Assembly (NCBI GenBank): GCA_037043455.1
Contig: JAWPHD010011474.1
Location: forward strand, 19,576 to 83,575
Reading direction: 5' to 3'
Length of the DNA stretch: 64,000 nucleotides
Source of the DNA: Cyrtodaria siliqua
Lineage: Eukaryota; Mollusca; Bivalvia; Adapedonta; Hiatellidae
Under the pieces are notes generated by a model. It saw only the letters and a program-made list of their open reading frames with translations, had not been told where the DNA came from and did no database searches. Position numbers and translations under genes: made by a program. The number at the start of each line of letters is the position of its first letter. The first letter of the stretch is position 1. Shown in pieces: positions 45,901 to 57,900 of this stretch.

Positions 45901-48900
45901 TGTTACTTCCTCCGCAGATTCCGGGATACCAGCAATACGGAGGCAATTCCGACGACTGTATTGTTCGGCGGAGTCAGCTGCTATTTATGGCTCCCCCACA
46001 CAAAGTGTGGTAGGGGAGCCATATTGTTTTTGTGCTTTCTGTCTGTCTGTCTAAAGGTCTGTCTGTGTCACAAACGATGTCCGATCAATAACTAGAGAAT
46101 GGTTGGACCTAGGGTCCTCAAACTTGGAAGGATGGTTGGTCATGACAAGTAGATGACCCCTATTGATTTTGGGGTCACTAGGTCAAAGGTCAATGTTGCG
46201 GTGACATTGACTATCAAAACGATGTCCGATCAATAACTAGAGAATGGTTGGACCTAGGGTCCTCAAACTTGGAAGGATGGTTGGTCATGACAAGTAGATG
46301 ACCCCTATTGATTTTGGGGTCACTAGGTCAAAGGTCAATGTTGCGGTGACATTGACTATCAAAACGATGTCCGATCAATAACTAGAGAATGGTTGGACCT
46401 AGGGTCCTCAAACTTGGAAGGATGGTTGGTCATGACAAGTAGATGACCCCTATTGATTTTGGGGTCACTAGGTCAAAGGTCAATGTTGCGGTGACATTGA
46501 CTATCAAAACGATGTCCGATCAATAACTAGAGAATGGTTGGACCTAGGGTCCTCAAACTTGGAAGGATGGTTGGTCATGACAAGTAGATGACCCCTATTG
46601 ATTTTGGGGTCACTAGGTCAAAGGTCAATGTTGCGGTGACATTGACTATCAAAACGATGTCCGATCAATAACTAGAGAATGGTTGGACCTAGGGTCCTCA
46701 AACTTGGAAGGATGGTTGGTCATGACAAGTAGATGACCCCTATTGATTTTGGGGTCACTAGGTCAAAGGTCAATGTTGCGGTGACATTGACTATCAAAAC
46801 GATGTCCGATCAATAACTAGAGAATGGTTGGACCTAGGGTCCTCAAACTTGGAAGGATGGTTGGTCATGACAAGTAGATGACCCCTATTGATTTTGGGTT
46901 CACTAGGTCAAAGGTCAATGTTGCGGTGACATTGACTATGTTGCGGTGACATTGACTATCAAAACGATGTCCGATCAATAACCAGAGAATGGTTGGACCT
47001 AGGGTCCTCAAACTTGGAAGGATGGTTGGTCATGACAAGTAGATGACCCCTATTGATTTTGGGGTCACTAGGTCAAGGGTAAATGTTGCGGTGACATTGA
47101 CTATCAAAACGATGTCCGATCAATAACTAGAGAATGGTTGGACCTAGGGTCCTCAAACTTGGAAGGATGGTTGGTCATGACAAGTAGATGACCCCTATTG
47201 ATTTTGGGGTCACTAGGCCAAAGGTCAATGTTGCGGTGACATTGACTATCAAAACGATGTCCGATCAATAACTAGAGAATGGTTGCACCTAGGGTCCTCA
47301 AACTTGGAAGGATGGTTGGTCATGACAAGTAGATGACCCCTATTGATTTTGGGGTCACTAGGTCAAAGGTCAATGTTGCGGTGACATTGACTATCAAAAC
47401 GATGTCCGATCAATAACTAGAGAATGGTTGCACCTAGGGTCCTCAAACTTAGAAGGATGGTTGGTCATGACAAGTAGATGACCCCTATTGATTTTGGGGT
47501 CACTAGGTCAAAGGTCAATGTTGCGGTGACATTGACTATCAAAACGATGTCCGATCAATAACTAGAGAATGGTTGCACCTAGGGTCCTCAAACTTGGAAG
47601 GATGGTTGGTCATGACAAGTAGATGACCCCTATTGATTTTGGGGTCACTAGGTCAAAGGTCAATGTTGCGGTGACATTGATTATCAAAACGATGTCCGAT
47701 CAATAACTAGAGAATGGTTGCACCTAGGGTCCTCAAACTTGGAAGGATGGTTGGTCATGACAAGTAGATGACCCCTATTGATTTTGGGGTCACTAGGTCA
47801 AAGGTCAAGGTTGCGGTGACATTGACTATCAAAACGATGTCCGATCAATAACTAGGGAATGGTTGGACCTACGGTCCTCAAACTTGGAAGGATGGTTGCT
47901 CATGACAAGTAGATGACCCCTATTGATTTTGGGGTCACTAGGTCAAGGCCGTAGGTCTGTCTGTGTCACAAACGATGTCCGATCAATAACTAGAGAATGG
48001 TTGGACCTACGGTCCTCAAACTTGGAAGGATGGTTGGTCATGACAAGTAGATGACCCCTATTGATTTTGGGGTCACTAGGTCAAAGGTCAAGGTCGCGGT
48101 GACCTTGACTATCAAAACGATGTCCGATCAGTATCTAAAGAACGGTTGGACCTAGGGTCCTCAAACTTGGAACGACGGTTAGTCATGACAAGTAGAGGGG
48201 TCACTAGGTCAAAGGTCAAGGTCGTAGTGACCTTGACTATTAATACGATGTCCGATCAATAACTAGAGAACGGTTGGACCTAGGGTCCTCAAACTTGGAA
48301 GGATGGTTGGTCATGACAAGTAGATGACCCTATTGATTTTGGGGTCAAAGGTCAAGGTTGCGGTGAAACTATGTCCGATCAATAACTAGAGAATGGTTGG
48401 ACCTAGGGTCCTCAAACTTGGAAGGATGGTTGGTCATGACCAGTAGATGACCCTATTGATTTTGGGGTCAAAGGTCAAGGTTGCGGTGAAACGATGTCCA
48501 GTCAATAACTAGAGAATGGTTGGACCTAGGGTCCTCAAACTTGGAAGGATGGTTGGTCATGACCAGTAGATGACCCTATTGATTTTGGGGTCACTAGGTC
48601 AAAGGTCAAGGTTGCGGTGAAACTATGTCCGATCAATAACTAGAGAATGGTTGGACCTAGGGTCCTCAAACTTGGAAGGATGGTTGGTCATGACCAGTAG
48701 ATGACCCCTATTGATTTTTGATTTTTTTTAATTTAGAATTTTTTTGATTTTTTTTTTTAATTTAGAATTTTTTTAAATATTTTTTAATTTTAATTTTTTG
48801 TTTAATTTTTTTTTTTTTTTTTGATTTTTTTTTTTTTTTTGATTTTTTTATTAAATTTTTGCATAAGAAGTTTTAGGGTCGGCCCTTTAAAAAAATAGGG

Positions 48901-51900
48901 TCGGTCGGGTTCCTTGAACCACACATATTTTTTTATGTGGCCTTACTGATACAGATAGTAGATACAGTCACAGGGATATTGAATATCAAAACGATCTCAG
49001 ATCAATAAAGAACAGTTGGACCTAGAGTCGTCGATTATGTCTGTTCGGGCGAGTGGGGGAGCCATACGTTTTTGTCCCATGGACAATAACAATTTCTAGT
49101 TCCAGTTGGAATACGCGTGCCTTCAATGTTTCATTTTCCACACGGAGTTGCGAGATCTCAGACTTGAGACCCGCCACTACTCCCGAGATGATGGAATCTG
49201 TTGTTGCCTTGACAAGGGATTGTACCAAGTCTTTGACATCCTGGCAAAATGAATCATGAAGCAGTTGTGATATACCTTTCAGATCTTCAGGTTTAAAGGT
49301 ATAATGCGGTGTCGGAGCTCCAGATGCCATGGCTATGATAGGTGGGTCTGATATGTCCGATATGTCCGATATATCAGAGTCAGAGATTGTAAGTTTGTTC
49401 TTCTTCAGATCGGCTAAGAATTCCGGAGAAGACAGGTCACGCTTACGGTTAACTGATATCGGTGTTGAGGTATCGCTCATTATAAACAGACGTAAACTTT
49501 GGCGAACTGTATAGCTGTCAAAACATTGAGCGTAACCTTTTTTACCGTTATTCCAAGTAATCTCTTTGTATACAGGTTACATGGTACAAATCGATGCGTG
49601 AACGTGTATAGTGTCAATATATGAGTTGCACAAATGTTGCACAAATGTTAGAATTTTATCATTTCTCTCTATCAAAACGCAAATTCTTTAGCTCCGATTA
49701 AAGCTCTGATTAAGAGACATCAGTTACAATGTTCATACCTTCTTCCTTTACTCGGAAACACTACATAATCATATTAATCCTCCGCGAAGAAGTAAACACA
49801 GACCGTCGCCATTATCACGTGACATATCCCTATAATTGAGATCAAATCACCATAATTGAGACCAAATCACCATAATTGAGACTAAATATTCCTATGTTGC
49901 AGACCAAGTCTCCCTATACCTGAGACCAAATGTTCATGTATTTGAAACCATATCTTTCTAGATGTATGTACTACAATACAGTTTCTATATTTCAGACAGT
50001 ACTAGGCAGTACCACCTTGTTCACAGCCTTACTGAAGAAGTGTAAGGACAGGGATGTTGTCCCCGTCTGTAAATATATACCTAGCAAAAACAGCCCACCC
50101 AGATTTGTGGCCCTTATGCCCCAGGTATTTATTGAGTTACCATATAGTCTGTATATTAAACATTCAAGGAGACCGAAAGTAATTATCATTTAAACAAAAA
50201 AAGTTGCTTTATAAAATTTAAAAAAAAATAGTCACTTTATTTAAGAAATAATAAATATGTACCTGTGTTTTATTGGTGATTAAAATACAGTTAGGAGTTC
50301 GGATGCGTAGTAATTAAATCACAAGTGCGTTAGCACGAGTGATTTAATTACTCGCATCCGTACGACTAACTGTATTTTATTCTTTCGATTCTAACACAAC
50401 AATAACCCCATTGTTGACGCTATTGTTGGGGCACTATATAATATCTCAGAGGTCAAGGTAATCAGGCTGCTATGTTTACAGGCTGTTCCATTGGGCGCCC
50501 TCGTATGCAAAGTTCTGTGTTTCAATACACTAGTAGTCACGTGACAAACAATTAAGTCATTGCTTACGTCATGTAGCTTGCGCGGTATGGCGTCAAATGT
50601 TCTCGGCTTGTTCAAGATGCTTATTAATGTTATATGTACTGATGCATATGGGGGGGTGGGGGGGGGGGGTGCATGGTTTGGGAGCATGGCAAGTTTGTTG
50701 TAATTAACATTTCGTTGGGGGGGAGGTGGGGTGCATGGTTTGGGAGCATGGCAAGTTTGTTGTAATTAACATTTCATTTGGGGGGGGGGGGGGGGGGGGG
50801 TGCATGGTTTGGGAGCATGGCAAGTTTGTTGTAATTAACATTTCGTCTTGGTGACGTATATTTACCAAGTGACGTCATGTAACGTGGCGCTTCCAACAGA
50901 TGAAATATATGCGGGGAATTAATGGAACAGCTGTATTTTATCGTAGAATATAACATACATTGTCTCTCTTCTTTGTGTATATGAAAGACCGCAGAGGTCG
51001 TGTTAGAAGTTTATATATTTGAGCTAACCCACTCAATATAATGTTAGTTTATGTGATGTTTTACGTCATTTTCAACACATGTCAGGTTATATATGACGGT
51101 TGATTTTTTTGTGGTGGAGGCAGACCATCGACTTTTCCTGGGTAGAACCAGTACTGTACACCTCCCGCCATCCGTAAGAATCGACACTTCCAAGTCAATA
51201 TAATGTAGAATCACTGATAAGACAGGTTGCAGTCTATGAATGTTAATTAATAAACATATTTTATTAGACTGGTTGCTGTCTATGCATGTTAATTAATAAA
51301 CATCATTGACTAGACTGGTGGCAGTCTATGAATGTTAATTAATGAACATCATTGAGGGACACACTGACATAAGACTGGTTTATACAGTATTTAGCTGTGA
51401 GTCTGTGCATTCTAGGAAGAAGAACTCGATGACCATAAAGTACAGTTACGACCACCTGGATTCCATGTTATCTTTCTGCCATTTGCGGATGACTTCCGTA
51501 AAGTCAAGTTAGAAGAAACACCAAAAGGTATGTAGAAACTTGAGTGCAGTTCAGATCCACTGTTATGTCCATTGGGTGGAATCAACATTACATACGTGAC
51601 TGTCTGTGAGCACCAAATGACAATCTGTGTTAACAGACTGTAAAACTTTCAACAAAATATAGGTCACATCCGGTTTCGGCTACAACATGCGTGTCTTGCT
51701 TTTTTCTCTATCTTGCTTTTTTCTCGCAGGATTTTCACAAAACTTCACCAAAATGTTCCTTATATGCATCATACATTGTGCAAATGTTCGGGTTGCTGTG
51801 ACCTACTTTTGACGAAATATAGGTCATGTCCGGTCTCCGCTACGACTGCGTCTCGTGCTTCTTTCTTGCAGGATTTTCACCGAATTTCACCAGAATGTTC

Positions 51901-54900
51901 CTTTATATATATGCACATTTTTGGGTCGCTGTCACCTACTTTTGACGAAGTATACTAGGTCACTTCCAGTCTCTGCTACAGCATGCGTATCTTACTTCTG
52001 TCTCGCAGGACTTTCATCGAACTTCACCAGACCTATTTTCTGCAAAATATAGGTCAGTTCTGGTCTCTGCTACGACATGCATCCCCTACTGTTAATGACA
52101 TTATTTTAATATCTCTCGGGATTGACATTGTTTGTTTTCTCTGATCAAAAATCTGGACCTTTATAATAGAGCTTGTGCGTAGGCCGTGGCCATCTGGTTT
52201 AAACCACATCTGTTGCAATACTTGTAATGGGAAACCCTTCAGCAGAATGAAAAATGAGTTAATTCCTTAATCATTATTTTATTATTTTTGCAATAAAATA
52301 AATAAATGTATGTTTGAAATGCATGTTGTAAATTATGATACAGCCAACGCAGAACAAATAGATGCAGCCAAAGAAGTTATCAAGAAGTTACAGTTCACCT
52401 ACACATCTGAGAGTTTTGAAAATCCTGTGCTACAGAAACATTGGAGAAACATTGAAGCATTAGCGCTAGATAGGGACGCACCAGAGGAAATGACAGACTA
52501 CACATGTAAGCGTTTTTCTTTGTATTTTACACGTGTAAGCTTTTTATCTTTGTATTATACGCGTGTAAGCATTTATCGTTGTATTTTACACGTATAAGCA
52601 TTTCATTTTTGTGTCACCTGCATAGCATGGCAGACACTTAGGGGTCACTTTTAATATCCGTCGTCGTCCGTCACACTTTAACCTGCAATCTATCCTTGGC
52701 CATCACTCGAAAAGTATTTGACATATGTTCATGAAAGGTCCAATAACTCTGACTTTTATTTTGGCAGAGTTATACCCCCTTTCATAAAACTTTAACCAGC
52801 AACCTAACCTTAAGTATTTGACCTGTGTTAGAATAAGCAACACGACTGTTTACGTGGAACACCCTTCTAGTGTATTATACACGTGTAAGCATTTATATTT
52901 GTATTATACACGTGTTAGCATTTATCTGTGTATCATACACATGTAAGCTTTTATCTTTGTATCATACACGTGTAAGCATTTATCTTTGTATTATACAGTG
53001 TAAGCATTTATCTTTGTATTTTACATGTATAAGCATTTATCTTTGTATTATACACATATAAGCGTTTACCTTTGTATTATACACGTATAAGCGTTTATCT
53101 TTGTATTATACACGTGTAAGCGTTTATCTTTGTATTATACATGTATAAGCATTTATCTTTGTATTATACACGTATAAGCGTTTATCTTTGTATTATACAC
53201 ATGTAAGAATTTAATTTTACTTTACAGTTTGCACTATTATTCTCTTGACATTATTCAAGTGTAAGCATTTCTCTCAAATTTCATGTAACCCATCACTGTT
53301 AAACAAAATTCTCAGACCATAAAACCACTCACATACTGTCCAAGATTGAAAATCTTGGCATGGTTGTCGCTTAATTCATACATGCTAATCTAATACCTGC
53401 AAACCCAAGTTTAAGTGTGATACAAATCCCAATTAACAAGTACTCCTCTAATACCTACAAACCCAAGTCAAAATGTCATACAAATCCAAATTAGCAAGCA
53501 CTCATCTTATACCTACAAACACAAGTTAAAATGTCATACAAATCCCAATTAACATACACTCATCTAATAACTGCAAACCCAAGTTAGTGATTTACGAATC
53601 CCAATTAACAAGTACTCATCTAATCCCGGCAAACCCAAGTTATAATGTCATACAAATCCCAATTAACAAGCACTCATCTAATACCTGCAAACCCAAGTTA
53701 GTGACATACAAATCCCAATTAACAAGTACTCATCTAATCCCAGGAAACCCAAGTTAAAAGTGTCATACAAATCCCAATTAGCAAGAACTCATCTAATCCC
53801 GGCAAACTCAAGTTAAAATGTCCTACAAATCCCAATTAACATGCACTTATCTAATCCCGGCAAACTCGTGTCAAAATGTCCTACAAATCCCAATTAACAA
53901 GCACTCATCTAATCCCGCCAACAAGCACTCATCTAATACCTGCAAACCAGGGCTTCTAAAATTTTAAAATGCAAATCGGTCCAGGTTTTTTACTGCTGTA
54001 AGAATCGCACTTATTTTGAAAAAAACACTAAAATTGCCGTACCCCATCCACCATGTCAGCTGCACCATGCATTTTTTCCGTTTAGTCATTTATATAGAGA
54101 ACTATTTAAAATTTATGTTTGTATTATTTATAACTTACTTTATCACAATTTGTACATTTTAATGACTGACATCATGTCTTCGCTTTACTGAATGAATAAT
54201 TTTCACTCAATATTAAAATTGTTGATCATTTGAGGAATTGAACCGGAAGTGTCTAATAAACCGGAAGTCGCGTGAAAAATCACCGTGGTAAATGATGTAA
54301 AAGAATAGTTTGCAGTAATAAGTATTTAATGTCATTAATATTATACATAAAGTTATTGTAAAAAAAAAATCAAACAAACAAATAACACCGCTTGGTATTT
54401 TAATTTTTTTTAATGACGCAAACAAATTTCAGTCCCAGCTTTGGCCACTTAAAAAAACAAACGACACAAGCAAACCTGCTAACACCTTACGACTAACGGT
54501 ATATCAAAGAAATTACAGACGGTAAAACTCGCTTTAGTGAACCGACAGAACGCGTGATATACTTTCTCTGATCACACATCAAAGGCATGCTACCTAGCTA
54601 AAGACTCTTCCGGAAAACTCCCTACTATCGGTAATGGTTTAGTCCAAATTGACCTACTTTCGCACAGCGAGTGACAAACAATCGTGTTATGGATCAAAGA
54701 ATATTGCCGCAAGGCATAGTTTAAGATATTAGAAGGAGGGTAAAGGGCAATTGTAGATTTTTTAACGACCGATAGATAAAATATCTGGACCGATTTAAAC
54801 AGAGATTTTGAAAAGAAAAACGGTTTGTAGAAACAGATTTCGGTCTTGGAACTGATAAACTGGCGATTTTAGAAGCCTGCTGCAAACCCAAGTTAGTGAC

Positions 54901-57900
54901 ATACAAATCCCAATTAACAAGTACTTATCTAATCCCAGCAAACCCAAGTTAAAAGTGTCATACAAATCCCAATTAGCAAGAACTCATCTAATCCCGGCAA
55001 ACCCAAGTTATAATGTCATACAAATCCAAATTAACAAGCACTCATCTAATACCTGCAAACCCATGTTAGTGACATACAAATCCCATTTAACAAGTACTCA
55101 TTTAATCCAAGGAAACCCAAGTTAAAAGTGTCATACAAATCCCAATTAGCAAGAACTCATCTTATCCCGGCAAACTCAAGTTAAAATGTCCTACAAATCC
55201 CAATTAACAAGTTCTTATCTAATACCGACAACCCCCAGTCATACAAGTCTCAACACACTTATTTCTTCAACACAGTACCTGATGAAGGAAAGATGAAGAA
55301 AAGGGCTGGTGAAGCTTGTAAAAATTTCAAAGACCTTGTTTTCCCAGACGATTACACACCTGGTGCCAAACGAAAGGTAAGACAGGAATAAGTGGTGATG
55401 ATGTACTTTCAGATATGTTGCAGCTATTGGTTTATGCCAGAATTTCATAGGATTAATGTAAATCCTACCGAAACCCTGGACGAACTCCTAGGCCTAACAC
55501 AACCCAGGATGTACCCATATGCCTACTGCAACCCTGGATGTACTCGTAGGCCTAACACAACCCTGGATGTACTCCTAGACCTACCGCAGACCTGTATGTA
55601 CTCGTAGACCTTCTACAACCCCAGATGTACTTCTAGGCCTACTGCAACCCTGGGTGTACTCCTAGGCTTACTGCAACCCTGGATATACTCCTAGGTCTAC
55701 TGTATTCATATATGTACTCGTAGACCTACTGCAACCCTGGATGAACTCGTAGGCCTACTGCAACCCTGGATGTACTCCTAGGCCTAACACAACCCTGGAT
55801 GTACTCCTAGGCCTACCGTAACCCTGTATGTACTCGTATGCCTACTGCAACCCCGGATGTACTCCAGGCCCAACACAACCCTGGATGAACTCCTAGGCCT
55901 ACCTCAACCCTAGATGAACTCCTAGTCTTCATATCTTCAAATAATCTTCGAATAGGTTTTACACTTACACACACTTAATCAAGTCAATAAATTTGAGTAT
56001 GTAAACTATGTAAATTTTGCTCTTTAATGAAAACTGACTATTAAAGAATGTATCTAATATAAAACAGATAACTCAGAATTTCAATCGCAGATAAATGCTT
56101 TATTCTGTCTACTTGTATCAAATCTTCTTTGTTGTTGTGGGCATAAGCTTCATGTTGAAGTGTGGTTCTCCTATATATGTGTGTACTCTCTTGTGTCGGT
56201 CAGTAATTACTATGTAATATTGTAGTTATAAGATATGATTGGTCAGTCAAAATGTCTAATAGCATAAAGGAGTGGTCAGTGGGTGATTTAAACGAAGAGG
56301 AAATCGGGAGTATACCATTGTTTGTGTTAAATGTGACATACAGGCCAGGTGTAATTGTATAACTAAATGTTTTCTTAGGCGGCATCCAACATTGATCCAG
56401 CAGCCAAGAAGGCCAAGGCAGAACAGGCAGCTGCGGTTTTGGATCTAAAGACAGAAGCTGAGGCAGGCAGGGTATGTTTCTCTAATGGTCACTTTTTGAC
56501 TTACTTATGTTATTGTACCCCTGCTTTCACAAAGTGAAGTGGGCGCTATATTGGAATCACGTTGTCAGTAACGTCCCGTCGCGTTGCGTCCCGTGACGTA
56601 ACACATTTTTGTCCCGTAGCACTTTCTCTTTATACTTTCATACTTATGGCCCTTCGTTTGACTTTATTGTCCCGTTGCGTCGAGTCACACTTTCTCTTTA
56701 TACTTGCATATCTCCAACACTTCTGAATGGATTGTTCCCAAACTTCATATATTCATAACAACTGATGACCTTATGTCCCACTACATAACCCATCATTGAT
56801 TGTCTAATTTGTTACAGAATTATGGCCTTTTGTTTGACTTAGAATTTTCCAATTTAATATTGTATAATGACCTGTTAACAGTTTTTTAGCTCGACTGATC
56901 AGAGATTAGCAGAGCTTATGCTGTGGTGCGGCGTCGTCCGTCCGTCTGTCTGTCCGTCCGTCTGTCCGTCCGTTAACTTTTTTTGTAGCGACTACTTCTC
57001 TGAAACTACTAAATGGATTTTCATGAAACTTTACAGAAATGTTGCCCATGAAGTCTAGTTGATCCTAGCAAAAATTCATGTTGATGTGAAATCCAAGATG
57101 GCCGCCAAATCTAAAAATAGGTTTTTAAAAAACAAGTTTGTAGCGACTACTTCTTGAAAACTCTAAGTGATATTGATATGGGACTTTTTCTAAAATGATC
57201 AGCATGACATGATGTTGGTCCTTGTCGAAAATCGTTTTGATTCAACGTTAAACATGGCTGCCAGTGGCCATCTTTGTTTACATAGAGTTATATAATGAAA
57301 ACTTGTAGCGACTACTCCTCTGAAACTACTTAACGGATTTTCATGAAACTTTACAGGAATGTTGCTCTTAATGTCTAATTGATCCTAGCAACATTTCAGA
57401 TCGGCCAGAAATTCAAGATGGCCACCACAGCTAAAAATAGATTTTTAAAAAATAAGTTTGTAGCGACTACTACTTGAAAACTCTAAGTGATATTGATATG
57501 GGACTTTTTCTAAAATGATCAGCATGACATGATGTTGGTCCTTGTCGAAAATCGTTTTAATTCAACGTTAAACATGGCTGCCAGTGGCCATCTTTGTTTA
57601 CATAGAGTTATATAATGAAAACTTGTAGCGACTACTCCTCTGAAACTACTTAACGGATGTTCATGAAACTTTACAGGAATGTTGCTCTTAATGTCTAATT
57701 GATCCTAGCAAAATTTCAGATCGGCCAGAAATTCAAGATGGCCACCACAGCTAAAAATAGATTTTTAAAAAATAAGTTTGTAGCGACTACTACTTGAAAA
57801 CTATAAGTGATATTGATATGGAACTTTTTGTAAAATGATCAGCATGACATGATGTTGGTCCTTGTCGAAAATCGTTTTGATTCGACGTTAAACATGGCTG

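Larger units (their letters stand above)
35820..49820 (-). mobile_element. CR1/L2-like non-LTR retrotransposon (LINE), split by three later insertions
   Basis: Read on the - strand: 5' region (about 49,820-49,481), ORF1 first part (49,480 to ~49,066), insertion (45,982-49,065), ORF1 second part (~45,981-45,571), inter-ORF DNA holding a 2.07-kb inverted-repeat element (43,165-45,235), ORF2 (about 42,321-38,358), insertion (36,339-38,357), the last ORF2 codons and stop (36,338-36,321), then 3' UTR to about 35,820. ORF2 has an endonuclease, a reverse transcriptase with FADD and a C-terminal Cys/His motif. Without the insertions the element would be about 7 kb. No target duplication was identified. 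Confidence 0.8.
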
